Part shown: in pieces, positions 8,783 to 16,553 of the stretch
How the letters are laid out: each line of letters opens with the position of its first letter
How positions within the stretch are numbered: position 1 is the stretch's first letter
Assembly (NCBI GenBank): GCA_016218085.1
Contig: JACREY010000020.1
Location: 1-64,000, forward strand
Direction: 5' to 3'
Length of the DNA: 64,000 nt
From: Ignavibacteriota bacterium
Lineage (GTDB): Bacteria > Bacteroidota > Ignavibacteria > Tepidaquicellales > Tepidaquicellaceae
Translations under genes and position numbers: made by a program
Notes under the pieces: generated by a model
Told to the model about the DNA's origin: nothing
The model's database searches: none
Seen by the model: only the letters and a program-made list of their open reading frames with translations

Positions 8783-10105
8783 TTATAAGCTGTAGTTTTC
8801 GAGGTAGTGGGCGACTCTCATTGTGAATCTTCCGCCGAGAGCACCGTCTATGAGCCTGTGGTCAAATGAAAGTGTAAGGTACATCATTGGTCTGATGCCG
8901 ATGAAATCTCCTTCGGGCGTTTCTATTACCTTCGGGCGTTTTTTCACTGCGCCGACTCCGAGTATTGCTACTTGCGGCTGGTTGATTATCATTGTGCCCA
9001 TTATGTTTCCGAATACTCCGTAGTTTGAAATCGTGAAAGTGCCGCCTGTAATTTCATCGAGCGTGAGTTTCTTGATTCTCGCGCGTTTGCCAAGGTCGTT
9101 GATGGAGCGTGCAAGTCCGACGAGGTTTTTTCCGTCAGCTTCTTTAATAACCGGAACGATAAGCCCGCCGTTATCCATAGCAACTGCCATACCGAGGTTG
9201 ATTTTGCTTCTGGAAATGGCTTTGAACGGAACGGATGAATCGTCTATCACTGAATTTACAAGCGGGAAGTCTTTTAATGCTTTGATAACAGCATCGCAAA
9301 TGAACGGCATATAAGTAAGTTTGATGCCTTCTTTTTCCTCGAAGTCTGTCATCATTTCCTGCCTGACTTTTTCAACTGAGCTCATATCAACTTCTGCTAT
9401 CGAGTTCACGTGCGGTGAAATTCCGACTGATGCAGTCATATGTTCCGCCATTTTCTGCCTGACGTTATCGAATTCCAGAATAGAGAGTCCTTCTTCATCG
9501 AAGTTGAATTCCTGTTTCGGAAGTTCGACGGGTTTTTTCACTGCAGGAGCGGGAGCCGATGCCTTTGCGGGTTGCGAAGTTTGTTTCGGCTGTGATGTTC
9601 TGTTTTTTACGTAGTCTAGAATATCTTTTTTAGTGACTCTGCCGTTTGCGCCTGTACCGTTTATGCTTTCGAGTTCGCTAAAAGAAATCCCTTCTTTTTT
9701 CGCGATATTCAGTACGAGCGGTGAATAGAATCCTCCGCCATCAGTTTTTTCTTCTTCGGTTGCTTTTAGCGCAGGAGCTGCAGCGGGTTTTTCTTCTTTT
9801 GCATCGGGAGCAGGTTCAGATTTAGGTACTTCTGCTGCGGGCGCAGGAGCGGAAACTTCTGCATTTGCATCCGTATTCATTCTTGCAATCACTTTACCAA
9901 CTTCAATTGTATCGCCTTCTTTGAAAAGTAATTCGGCGAGGACTCCGCTTTCGGGGGCGGGGACTTCCGTATCCACTTTATCGGTAGAAATTTCGAGTAT
10001 TGGTTCATCTCTCTCTATTTTATCTCCGGCTTTTTTGAGCCATTTTAAAATAGTACCTTCCATAATAGATTCGCCCATCTTAGGCATTATTATATCGACT
10101 AACAT
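8783..10105 (-). CDS. 2-oxoacid dehydrogenase E2 (dihydrolipoamide acyltransferase)
   Basis: 440 residues in the classic E2 order. The lipoyl domain (1-75) carries the lipoylated Lys43 in EISTDKVDTEVPAP. An Ala/Pro/Glu-rich linker follows. Then come the peripheral-subunit-binding domain (about 128-165, SPLVLNIAKKEGIS...GANGRVTKKDIL), a second flexible linker, and the catalytic domain ending in DHRLIDG with His416 and Asp420. It transfers an acyl group from E1-bound thiamine to CoA in a cytoplasmic 2-oxoacid dehydrogenase complex. Substrate (pyruvate, branched-chain or 2-oxoglutarate) cannot be decided, and no E1 or E3 gene is next to it. A strong AGGAG site precedes the ATG. Confidence 0.95.
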   Translation of the reverse strand: MLVDIIMPKMGESIMEGTILKWLKKAGDKIERDEPILEISTDKVDTEVPAPESGVLAELLFKEGDTIEVGKVIARMNTDANAEVSAPAPAAEVPKSEPAPDAKEEKPAAAPALKATEEEKTDGGGFYSPLVLNIAKKEGISFSELESINGTGANGRVTKKDILDYVKNRTSQPKQTSQPAKASAPAPAVKKPVELPKQEFNFDEEGLSILEFDNVRQKMAEHMTASVGISPHVNSIAEVDMSSVEKVRQEMMTDFEEKEGIKLTYMPFICDAVIKALKDFPLVNSVIDDSSVPFKAISRSKINLGMAVAMDNGGLIVPVIKEADGKNLVGLARSINDLGKRARIKKLTLDEITGGTFTISNYGVFGNIMGTMIINQPQVAILGVGAVKKRPKVIETPEGDFIGIRPMMYLTLSFDHRLIDGALGGRFTMRVAHYLENYSL

Positions 10106-10204
10106 AAATTACTCCTGTAATTGTTTAAATGGTGTAAAAATAAGTATAAAATAACATTATGTTATTTAATTACTAATAACAGAAAAGAAACTAAAAAAAT
10201 TCAT

Positions 10205-11137
10205 TTAAACCACTTCAAAGAGTGAACTTATAGATTCGTTCAGGTTTGTGCGTTTAATTGCTTCGGCAAAGAGCGATGCTACTGACTTCACCTCAATTTT
10301 ATCCGATTTATGGTTTAGTGGAATTGTATCCGACACAAAAAGCTTTTTAAGAGGCAGTTTATTTATTCTTTCTATAGCTTCTCCTGATAAAATCGGGTGA
10401 GTGCAAGCACCGTATACATCGAGTGCGCCTTTTTCTTTCAGAGCGTTAACAGCATTAACGAATGTACCTGCAGTATCGATAAGGTCATCTATGATAATCA
10501 CGTTTTTGCCCTTTACTTCTCCTATGATGTTCATCACTTCGGCTACGTTTGGTTTTGGGCGTCGCTTATCAATTACAATAAGGTCGGCGTGCAGGCGTTT
10601 AGCATATGCTCTTGCCATTTTGATTCCGCCAACATCGGGTGATGCTACTGCGAGATTTTCAATCCCCTGTTCGAAGAAATACTTCAGAAATACTGCGGAG
10701 CCGTAAAGGTGGTCAACGGGAATATCAAAAAAACCCTGAATCTGCGCAGCGTGAAGGTCCATAGTGATGACCCTGTCTGCTCCGGCTTTTTCCAGAAGGT
10801 TTGCAACGAGCTTGGCTGAGATGGAAACTCTCGGCTGGTCTTTTCTGTCCTGCCTGGCATATCCGAAGTAAGGGATTACTGCATTCACTCTGGATGCCGA
10901 AGAGCGTTTTGCGGCATCGAGCATAATGAGCATTTCCATCAGATTATCGGCAGGGGAATTTGTTGACTGCACGATAAACACGTCGCATCCTCTGATGTTT
11001 TCGTTATATCTCATCCAGATTTCACCGTCGGAAAATGTTTTTATGTCGCAATCTCCTAATCCGAGATTTAGTTTTTTCGTGATGTCTTTTGCTAAATCGA
11101 TGGAGTTTCTTCCTGCGAAAATCTTTAGGTTTGGCAT
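10205..11137 (-). CDS. prs: Ribose-phosphate pyrophosphokinase
   Basis: 310 residues, the normal length. It makes PRPP from ribose 5-phosphate and ATP for nucleotide, His and Trp synthesis. Visible signatures are the ATP-binding stretch YFGYARQDRKDQPR, the divalent-metal/PRPP motif VITMDLHAAQIQGFF, the flexible loop region KRRPKPN, and the PRPP loop VIIIDDLIDTAGTFVNA. It stands between the E2 gene and the sugar aminotransferase, with ~100-150 bp gaps on each side, so it is probably transcribed alone or only loosely linked. Confidence 0.97.
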   Translation of the reverse strand: MPNLKIFAGRNSIDLAKDITKKLNLGLGDCDIKTFSDGEIWMRYNENIRGCDVFIVQSTNSPADNLMEMLIMLDAAKRSSASRVNAVIPYFGYARQDRKDQPRVSISAKLVANLLEKAGADRVITMDLHAAQIQGFFDIPVDHLYGSAVFLKYFFEQGIENLAVASPDVGGIKMARAYAKRLHADLIVIDKRRPKPNVAEVMNIIGEVKGKNVIIIDDLIDTAGTFVNAVNALKEKGALDVYGACTHPILSGEAIERINKLPLKKLFVSDTIPLNHKSDKIEVKSVASLFAEAIKRTNLNESISSLFEVV

Positions 11138-11292
11138 TTTTGTTTTTGTAGATTTTGTTTGTTCAAAATTATATAATCGAAAGGATTATTTCAATTGTAA
11201 ATTAAGAGCAGAAAAAAGTAAAATGTAAAAAGTAAAAGGAAAAAACTAAATAGCGATTTTTATTTTCAACGAAATAAGTGAAATCAGATTAA

Positions 11293-12384
11293 TCAGTAAT
11301 TATAAAACTCTTTAATTTTATTGCACACATATTCGAGTGATTCATAAGGCATATTTGGCCAGCTCGGAAGATTGATTCCGCGTATAGCTATATCCTCGGC
11401 AACGGGGAATTTATGATACTGCTGTGAGAACATAGGCATTGTATGTACGGGATAGAATGTAGGCCGGGTTTCTATTCCCTCTTTTTTTAGAAAATCCCTT
11501 AGTGCATTCCTGGTTTTCACATTATCGGTCAGGATTGAATACATCCAGAAGGTATGGAAGACATTTTTTTCTTCATTGTGCGGAGTGACGGGAAGACCTT
11601 CAAGCAATTTATTGTATTTCTCCGCAAGCTGCCTTTTCAGTTTTATGTGTTCATCGGCTTTTTCGAGCTGTGCAAGTCCGATAGCAGCGCAGATATTGGT
11701 CATGCGGTAGTTATACCCGATAACATCGTGCCAGTACTCGCGAACGCTGGACACACCGTGCATTTTAAGGTGATAGGCTTTATCGTAAAGGTAGAAGTCA
11801 TTTGTCACCAGCATACCGCCTTCTCCTGTTGTGATTGTCTTGTTGCCGTAAAAGCTGAACGTTGAAATATTCCCGAATGTTCCGATATATTTTCCTTTAT
11901 ATTTTGAGCCGAAAGCTTCGGCGCAGTCTTCTATGATAAATAATTTATACTCGTCTGCAATTTTACAGATTTCATCCATATCGCAGGGATGTCCATAGAG
12001 ATGGACGGCCATAATAGCTTTTGTTTTGGGAGTGATTTTCCTTTTAACATCTTCCGGATCCATTTGCCAGGTGGATGCGAGCGAATCAACGAAGACAGGA
12101 GTTGCTTTAGTGTATAGAATCGAACTTACTGATGCAATATATGTAAAAGTGGGTACGATAACTTCGTCTCCTTCCGATATTCCGAGCGTTTCCAGAGCAA
12201 GGTGCAGTGCAGTTGTACCGTTTGAGATACCTGTTGCATATTTAATGCCAAGATACTCTGCAAATTTTTCCTCAAATTGCTGGATGTATTTTCCTTTTGA
12301 AGAAATCCAGTTAGTATCTATGCAGTCGCTTACATATTTTTTTTCATTGCCGCCGAGCCACGGCTCGTATATCGGAATTTTCAT
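11293..12384 (-). CDS. DegT/DnrJ/EryC1 sugar aminotransferase
   Basis: 363 residues, a full-length PLP-dependent aminotransferase of the DegT/DnrJ/EryC1/StrS family. Seen: GISNGTTALHLAL (PLP phosphate site), EDCAEAFGS (Asp contacting the pyridine N) and the Schiff-base Lys182 in FSFYGNKTITTGEGGM. The family aminates 3- or 4-keto nucleotide sugars for O-antigen, capsule or glycan synthesis. The gene follows a GT9 gene by 3 bp, so it is co-transcribed with the glycosyltransferases and probably makes an amino sugar for the same surface glycan. The exact sugar is unknown. A second DegT homologue is at the right end of the window. Confidence 0.92.
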   Translation of the reverse strand: MKIPIYEPWLGGNEKKYVSDCIDTNWISSKGKYIQQFEEKFAEYLGIKYATGISNGTTALHLALETLGISEGDEVIVPTFTYIASVSSILYTKATPVFVDSLASTWQMDPEDVKRKITPKTKAIMAVHLYGHPCDMDEICKIADEYKLFIIEDCAEAFGSKYKGKYIGTFGNISTFSFYGNKTITTGEGGMLVTNDFYLYDKAYHLKMHGVSSVREYWHDVIGYNYRMTNICAAIGLAQLEKADEHIKLKRQLAEKYNKLLEGLPVTPHNEEKNVFHTFWMYSILTDNVKTRNALRDFLKKEGIETRPTFYPVHTMPMFSQQYHKFPVAEDIAIRGINLPSWPNMPYESLEYVCNKIKEFYNY

Positions 12385-12387
12385 AAT

Positions 12388-13527
12388 TTATTTTTTATAA
12401 TTGTTTACAAGTTCAACAATTTTTTTAAGGTCAATCATAGTAATGCATTCAAGATTTTTCGGACAGACTCTCTTCCAGCAGGGAGAGCATTCAAGGTCTT
12501 TCTGAAAAAGCTTTTCGCCCTTGCCGTAGAGTTCAATTTCAGACCAGCAGGAAAGTCCAAACCAGGCAATGATATATTTCTGCAGTGCAATTGCGAGGTG
12601 CATACCGAAGCTGTCGCCTGAAATCACAATATCCGGAATGCTCATAAAGCAGGCACCGCGCCGCAGTCCGTGAGTTGAAGGAGTATTGATTATATTTTTT
12701 TGCTCTTCTTTCGAAAAAGAATTTAAAATCCGGTCGTTTCTTTCGGTATCTTCGCGTCCGCCGAGCAATACAATTTTCAGGTTTTTATTCTTTAGTAAAT
12801 CGGTTATGATTTTAACGTGCTGTTCTATTGTCATTTTCTTATTAGGGAAAAGTTCCGAACAGCCTGTATTAAAACCGACATAAATATATTTATTGTCGAA
12901 TGAAATTTCTTTTTTATAATTTGCAATGAACTCTTTTTCTTCTTCGGAGAAGTTGAAGACATAGGGGTCGTATTTATATTCGAGACCGAATACTTCGTGA
13001 ATAATATCCACTCCGCTTCGTTCGTTTTCTCTGAATTTCTTTTGGTCATCGATGCCAAGAATATAGCTGTACATTGCGCCTTCATTGGCAGGGATAATCT
13101 TTCCGTCTTTATTAAGAATAAATCCGAGTTTTGTTTTCGCATTAACTTCATTAGTAAATGCGCAGGCGTAGAGTGATTTATCAGCATTCATCACATAGTC
13201 GAATTCTATGTTTTTCAGAATCATTCTGTTTTCATCCGTCCAGGTAAAGACCTTATCGATTAAATGGTTGTACCATAATATTTTCTCTGCATTGGGCAGT
13301 GTAATCCAGTAAACAGTGCAGACGGGAAATTTTCTTTTTATAGCGTGCAGGACGGGAGTATTATCGAGCACATTCCCGAGTGCGTCGAGCGATATAATCA
13401 GGATTTTTGTTCCCATTTTTGCATTTTCGTCTGCGCATCCGTTTTCGAGGCAGTTATAATACGGCTTGCAGGGCTTGTAGCCCGAGTAATTCTTGCATTG
13501 CGGAATCTTTAAGTCTTCTAATTTCAT
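12388..13527 (-). CDS. GT9 glycosyltransferase with N-terminal Cys cluster
   Basis: 379 residues. The GT9 (ADP-heptose:LPS heptosyltransferase) fold starts near residue 40 (KILIISLDALGNVLDNTPVL). The acceptor/donor region includes VGFNTGCSELFPNKK and SGDSFGMHLAIAL. Before it is an extension with four cysteines (Cys11, 20, 26, 31), and the C-terminus has a second cluster (CSPCWKRVCPKNLEC). Both look metal-binding or disulfide-forming. It transfers a heptose-like sugar during lipopolysaccharide or glycan assembly on the cytoplasmic side. It is packed 2-3 bp from the GT9 gene upstream and the aminotransferase downstream. Confidence 0.88.
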   Translation of the reverse strand: MKLEDLKIPQCKNYSGYKPCKPYYNCLENGCADENAKMGTKILIISLDALGNVLDNTPVLHAIKRKFPVCTVYWITLPNAEKILWYNHLIDKVFTWTDENRMILKNIEFDYVMNADKSLYACAFTNEVNAKTKLGFILNKDGKIIPANEGAMYSYILGIDDQKKFRENERSGVDIIHEVFGLEYKYDPYVFNFSEEEKEFIANYKKEISFDNKYIYVGFNTGCSELFPNKKMTIEQHVKIITDLLKNKNLKIVLLGGREDTERNDRILNSFSKEEQKNIINTPSTHGLRRGACFMSIPDIVISGDSFGMHLAIALQKYIIAWFGLSCWSEIELYGKGEKLFQKDLECSPCWKRVCPKNLECITMIDLKKIVELVNNYKK

Positions 13528-13529
13528 CT

Positions 13530-14552
13530 TTATTTATTAATTTCTATAAATTTTAAAACTTCTTCGGTTGAGATACCGTCTTCAAAATTACAAATACTTT
13601 TGTCATTACTGCAATGAGAATCGCAGTATTCTTTTTTAACATCGAGATTTATTGATTTTTTATTGATTACTCCCCAGTGTTTTGAGCAACTTACATTCCT
13701 GTGGCAGTGAATTCCGATGCATTTAATATCCAGCGCATCAGCGAGGTGGATTGGACCTGTTGAAGAGCATAGCATCAAGTCGATTCCAGATATTACTTTA
13801 ATAAAATCGCGCAGGTTTGTAATTTTATCTGCAACATCAATAATTCTTTTATCATTTAATTCCGACACTTTCTTTTTGAAATCATCTGTCATTTCGAAAG
13901 CAGTAAGCAAAATTGCATAATCTTCCGACGGGAATTTTTTTACAATACCTTTAAGGAGTTCGAGATATTTGTCTTCGCTCCAGTTGGGTGCGGAATTACG
14001 CGAGCCTGTATGCAGGATGATTCTGAATGTTTCTTCTTTTATACCTATACTTTTATAAAATTCTCCGGCTTTTTTTCTTTCTTCATCGGTTACAAAAATT
14101 TCAGGCTGAATATTGTCAGTAGTCACTCCGATTTTTCTCGCTAGGTCCATGCAGTAATCCGCTTCGTGTCTGAGCGGGATATAGTTATTGCGTGAGACAC
14201 TTTTCATAAAGGTAATAATCTCATACAGTTTTTTCCCGACACCAATTCTGTTTTTTATTCGCGCAGAAAACATCTGGTATGCAGCCCTGTCGGTAGGGAG
14301 GACGAGAAGTCCGTCCGTGAATTTGTATTTTTTTATCTCTGAAATTACTTTTTTATAGGATTCTTTTTTCAGGTCATCTGTAATCATAACATCTATGTGA
14401 GGGTTATTCTGCAATATGGCAGTAGTGTTAGGCTGGGTTAGCGTTCCGATGAATGAATCGGGGAATGCTTTTTTTATTTCCCTTATCATCGGAGTAATCA
14501 TTACCACATCTCCAACTCTATCCGTACGCACTATTAATATTCTTTTCTGCAA
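13530..14552 (-). CDS. GT9 glycosyltransferase (heptosyltransferase family)
   Basis: 340 residues, normal for GT9. Seen: RILIVRTDRVGDVVMITPMI at the N-terminus (the GD-x-V loop of the family), LHTGSRNSAPNWS for the second Rossmann domain, and LCSSTGPIHLADAL, the family's S-T-G-P-x-H-L-A donor motif. The C-terminus has a Cys group (EYCDSHCSNDKSIC). The start is TTG with an AGGA-like site just upstream. It is first of the packed trio GT9-GT9-DegT, 101 bp after the third GT9 gene and separated from it by a REP-like palindrome. Confidence 0.92.
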   Translation of the reverse strand: MQKRILIVRTDRVGDVVMITPMIREIKKAFPDSFIGTLTQPNTTAILQNNPHIDVMITDDLKKESYKKVISEIKKYKFTDGLLVLPTDRAAYQMFSARIKNRIGVGKKLYEIITFMKSVSRNNYIPLRHEADYCMDLARKIGVTTDNIQPEIFVTDEERKKAGEFYKSIGIKEETFRIILHTGSRNSAPNWSEDKYLELLKGIVKKFPSEDYAILLTAFEMTDDFKKKVSELNDKRIIDVADKITNLRDFIKVISGIDLMLCSSTGPIHLADALDIKCIGIHCHRNVSCSKHWGVINKKSINLDVKKEYCDSHCSNDKSICNFEDGISTEEVLKFIEINK

Positions 14553-14601
14553 TCCTGTTATTTGTTATTGAGTTATTATGTTATAAAGTTATTGTGCTAT
14601 T

Positions 14602-14661
14602 CAATAGCCACGACTTTTAAGTCGTGGGATTAATTCTTAACTATTGTTGGGCTTTAGCCCA
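14602..14661. repeat. REP-like double palindrome, copy 1
   Basis: Two hairpins lie in tandem: CCACGACTT-TT-AAGTCGTGG (14608-14627) and TGGGCT-TT-AGCCCA (14648-14661). The second contains the TAA stop of the minus-strand GT9 gene. A related element occurs in inverted orientation at 16.48-16.53 kb. Stem content of this kind is typical of REP elements mobilised by RAYT/TnpA-REP transposases, but no such transposase is in the window. Confidence 0.7.
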
Positions 14662-15685
14662 TAATCTTTTCACGATTATTTAAAATCTCAATCTTTTTCA
14701 CAATTAATTCTTTGGGCAATTCGGTCATACATATATTCCCGATTTTGCATTCCAGCAGGTTGCAGTTCAGGCAGTCGAGTTTTTCATGCCTGACGTAAAG
14801 GTTCTTTTCACCGAAAGGTCCCTGTGATACAGGATTAGTCGGACCGTAAATTCCGAGCACCGGAACACCTGATGCAACCGAGAGATGCAGTAGTCCGGAA
14901 TCATTTCCGATTAACAGTTTGCATTTTTCCATCAGTGCGTATGAATATTTAAGTGCAGTCTGAGGGGAAATGAATACATAATCTCCCGTCCCGTTTTTAA
15001 TTTCCTCACATTCTTTTCTTTCTTTTTCAACACCCCAAATCAAAAGGAAATTAACATCGAATTTTTCTTTTATCTTTTTAATAAGTTCCGTGTAATCTTT
15101 TGCTTTGTATTTCTTAGTTTCCCATCCGCCAGAAATGACTATGCCGAATATATCTTTTTTCCCGATATTATTTGAGTTTATAAAATCATCGGCAAAATGT
15201 TTATGCGAATCGTTTATATAAAATGAAAGCTCTTTTGATTCAATCGGAATTTCCATTTCTCTTAATGAGTCGAGATTAAATTCCACATTATGCTCATTGT
15301 TGTTCTTAGCTTCGACTATTATATTATAAGCATATTTTCTGTTTCTGAAATTATAACCTACCCTGTACTTAGCTTTGCTGAAAAACGTGATTGAAGCGGA
15401 GCGGGGATTGCCGTACAAATCAATGATAAGGTCGAATTCCTTTTCCCGCATACTTTTTAGTAGCCGTTTAGAATCCGGTTCACCGAAATTGTAAGTGTAG
15501 TATCTTGTTATATAAGGATTGTCAATGAAAATCTCTCTGCAGCTTGAGTGGGTGAGGAAATGGATTTCAGCATCAGGAAAATATTTCTTCAAATTAGGAA
15601 GAACAGGGGTGGAGAGGAGCACATCACCAATTCCGCCGAATTTTATTACAAGTACCTTTTTTATATTTTCTTTTTCAATCTTCAA
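14654..15685 (-). CDS. GT9 glycosyltransferase (heptosyltransferase family)
   Basis: 343 residues. The N-terminus KVLVIKFGGIGDVLLSTPVL has the family GD-x-(L/V) loop, GNDSGLLHLSVASGVPVLG is the donor-site motif, and the C-terminal Cys group (CLNCNLLECKIGNIC) parallels that of the two GT9 genes downstream. The start is TTG and overlaps the TGA stop of nth by 4 bp, so the two are translationally coupled. The last residues (Met-Gly) and the stop lie inside the REP-like palindrome, so the element has fixed where this protein ends. Role: a sugar transfer in LPS or surface-glycan assembly. Acceptor unknown. Confidence 0.92.
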   Translation of the reverse strand: MKIEKENIKKVLVIKFGGIGDVLLSTPVLPNLKKYFPDAEIHFLTHSSCREIFIDNPYITRYYTYNFGEPDSKRLLKSMREKEFDLIIDLYGNPRSASITFFSKAKYRVGYNFRNRKYAYNIIVEAKNNNEHNVEFNLDSLREMEIPIESKELSFYINDSHKHFADDFINSNNIGKKDIFGIVISGGWETKKYKAKDYTELIKKIKEKFDVNFLLIWGVEKERKECEEIKNGTGDYVFISPQTALKYSYALMEKCKLLIGNDSGLLHLSVASGVPVLGIYGPTNPVSQGPFGEKNLYVRHEKLDCLNCNLLECKIGNICMTELPKELIVKKIEILNNREKIMG

Positions 15686-16395
15686 ATTCCGTCGAGTATA
15701 AGGAAATTATTTTCCTGATTATTTCTTTTTATATTAGTTTTGTTTTTTTCTTTAAATTTACATTGACTGTATAAAAAACACGAACCGCAGTAGGGATTAT
15801 TTGAACGGCAGATATTCCTGCCGAACATAATAATTGCCCTGTGGAGAAAATATTTTTTCTTTCCCGGGATAATATCTTTTGCTTTTTCAAAAGTTTCCTC
15901 TGCGGATTTTGTATTAACGATTCCGAGTCTGTTCAAAACCCTGTGTATATGTGTATCAACAGGGAATACATCTCGTCCGAGAGAAAACACAAGAACGCAA
16001 GATGCAGTCTTTACTCCGATTCCTTTATACTTACAGAGTTCGGAATATACTTCTTCATCGCTGAGTTTTTTCAGGTAATCGAGATTTACTTTTCCGCGCT
16101 CTTTTTTGATTTGCAATATCATATCCTTTATATCCTTGCTTTTGGTTTCCGCAAGCCCGCAAATCTTAATAAGGTTTTTTATTTTGCTAACGGGTGCATT
16201 TGATAAATCATCCCAGATTTTGAATTCACGTTTCAGGTTTCCGAATGCAACGCTCGAAGTTTTATCGGTAGTATTCTGAGAAAGCTTGGTTGCAATCAGC
16301 GTATCGAGAATTCCCGAAGATTTTTTCTTCTTTGTTTCATCGTGATAATGCTTTTCGAAAGCAGAGACAATATTATTTAATTTTTTTGAATCCAA
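15682..16395 (-). CDS. nth: Endonuclease III family DNA glycosylase/AP lyase
   Basis: 237 residues, close to the family length. It removes oxidised pyrimidines and nicks abasic sites in base-excision repair. Seen: the helix-hairpin-helix GIGVKTASCVL with catalytic Lys129, catalytic Asp147 in FPVDTHIHRV, and the 4Fe-4S ligands Cys196, 203, 206 and 212 in the canonical C-x6-C-x2-C-x5-C spacing. A Lys/Asn-rich tail follows the cluster. The stop overlaps the start of a glycosyltransferase gene, an odd partner. REP-like elements lie on both sides of this two-gene block. Confidence 0.93.
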   Translation of the reverse strand: MDSKKLNNIVSAFEKHYHDETKKKKSSGILDTLIATKLSQNTTDKTSSVAFGNLKREFKIWDDLSNAPVSKIKNLIKICGLAETKSKDIKDMILQIKKERGKVNLDYLKKLSDEEVYSELCKYKGIGVKTASCVLVFSLGRDVFPVDTHIHRVLNRLGIVNTKSAEETFEKAKDIIPGKKKYFLHRAIIMFGRNICRSNNPYCGSCFLYSQCKFKEKNKTNIKRNNQENNFLILDGI

Positions 16396-16476
16396 ATAAT
16401 TCTTAGCAGTTACGAGCTTTAACTCTTGGAAAATAAATTATATATTTTAGCTTTAGCCGCTAATTTATCAAGTTAA

Positions 16477-16532
16477 TGGCTAAAGCCCATTTTGTATAGT
16501 CTTTTTCCCACGACTTAAAAATCGTGGCTATT
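16477..16532. repeat. REP-like double palindrome, copy 2 (inverted)
   Basis: Read on the minus strand this carries the same order as copy 1: CAATAGCCACGA...TCGTGGG, then TGGGCTTTAGCCA. The first hairpin is CCACGA/TCGTGG (16508-16527) and the second GGCTAAAGCC (16478-16487). A further related fragment with AGCTTTAGCCGCTAA lies just left (about 16449-16463). It fills much of the 158-bp gap between the POT transporter and nth. Confidence 0.65.
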
Positions 16533-16553
16533 GAGTAATGCTATTTTCTTTTG

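Noticed and set aside
14654-15685. GT9 gene truncated by the REP-like element
   Set aside because: At 343 residues it has normal family length and keeps the donor motif; only the final two residues lie in the repeat.
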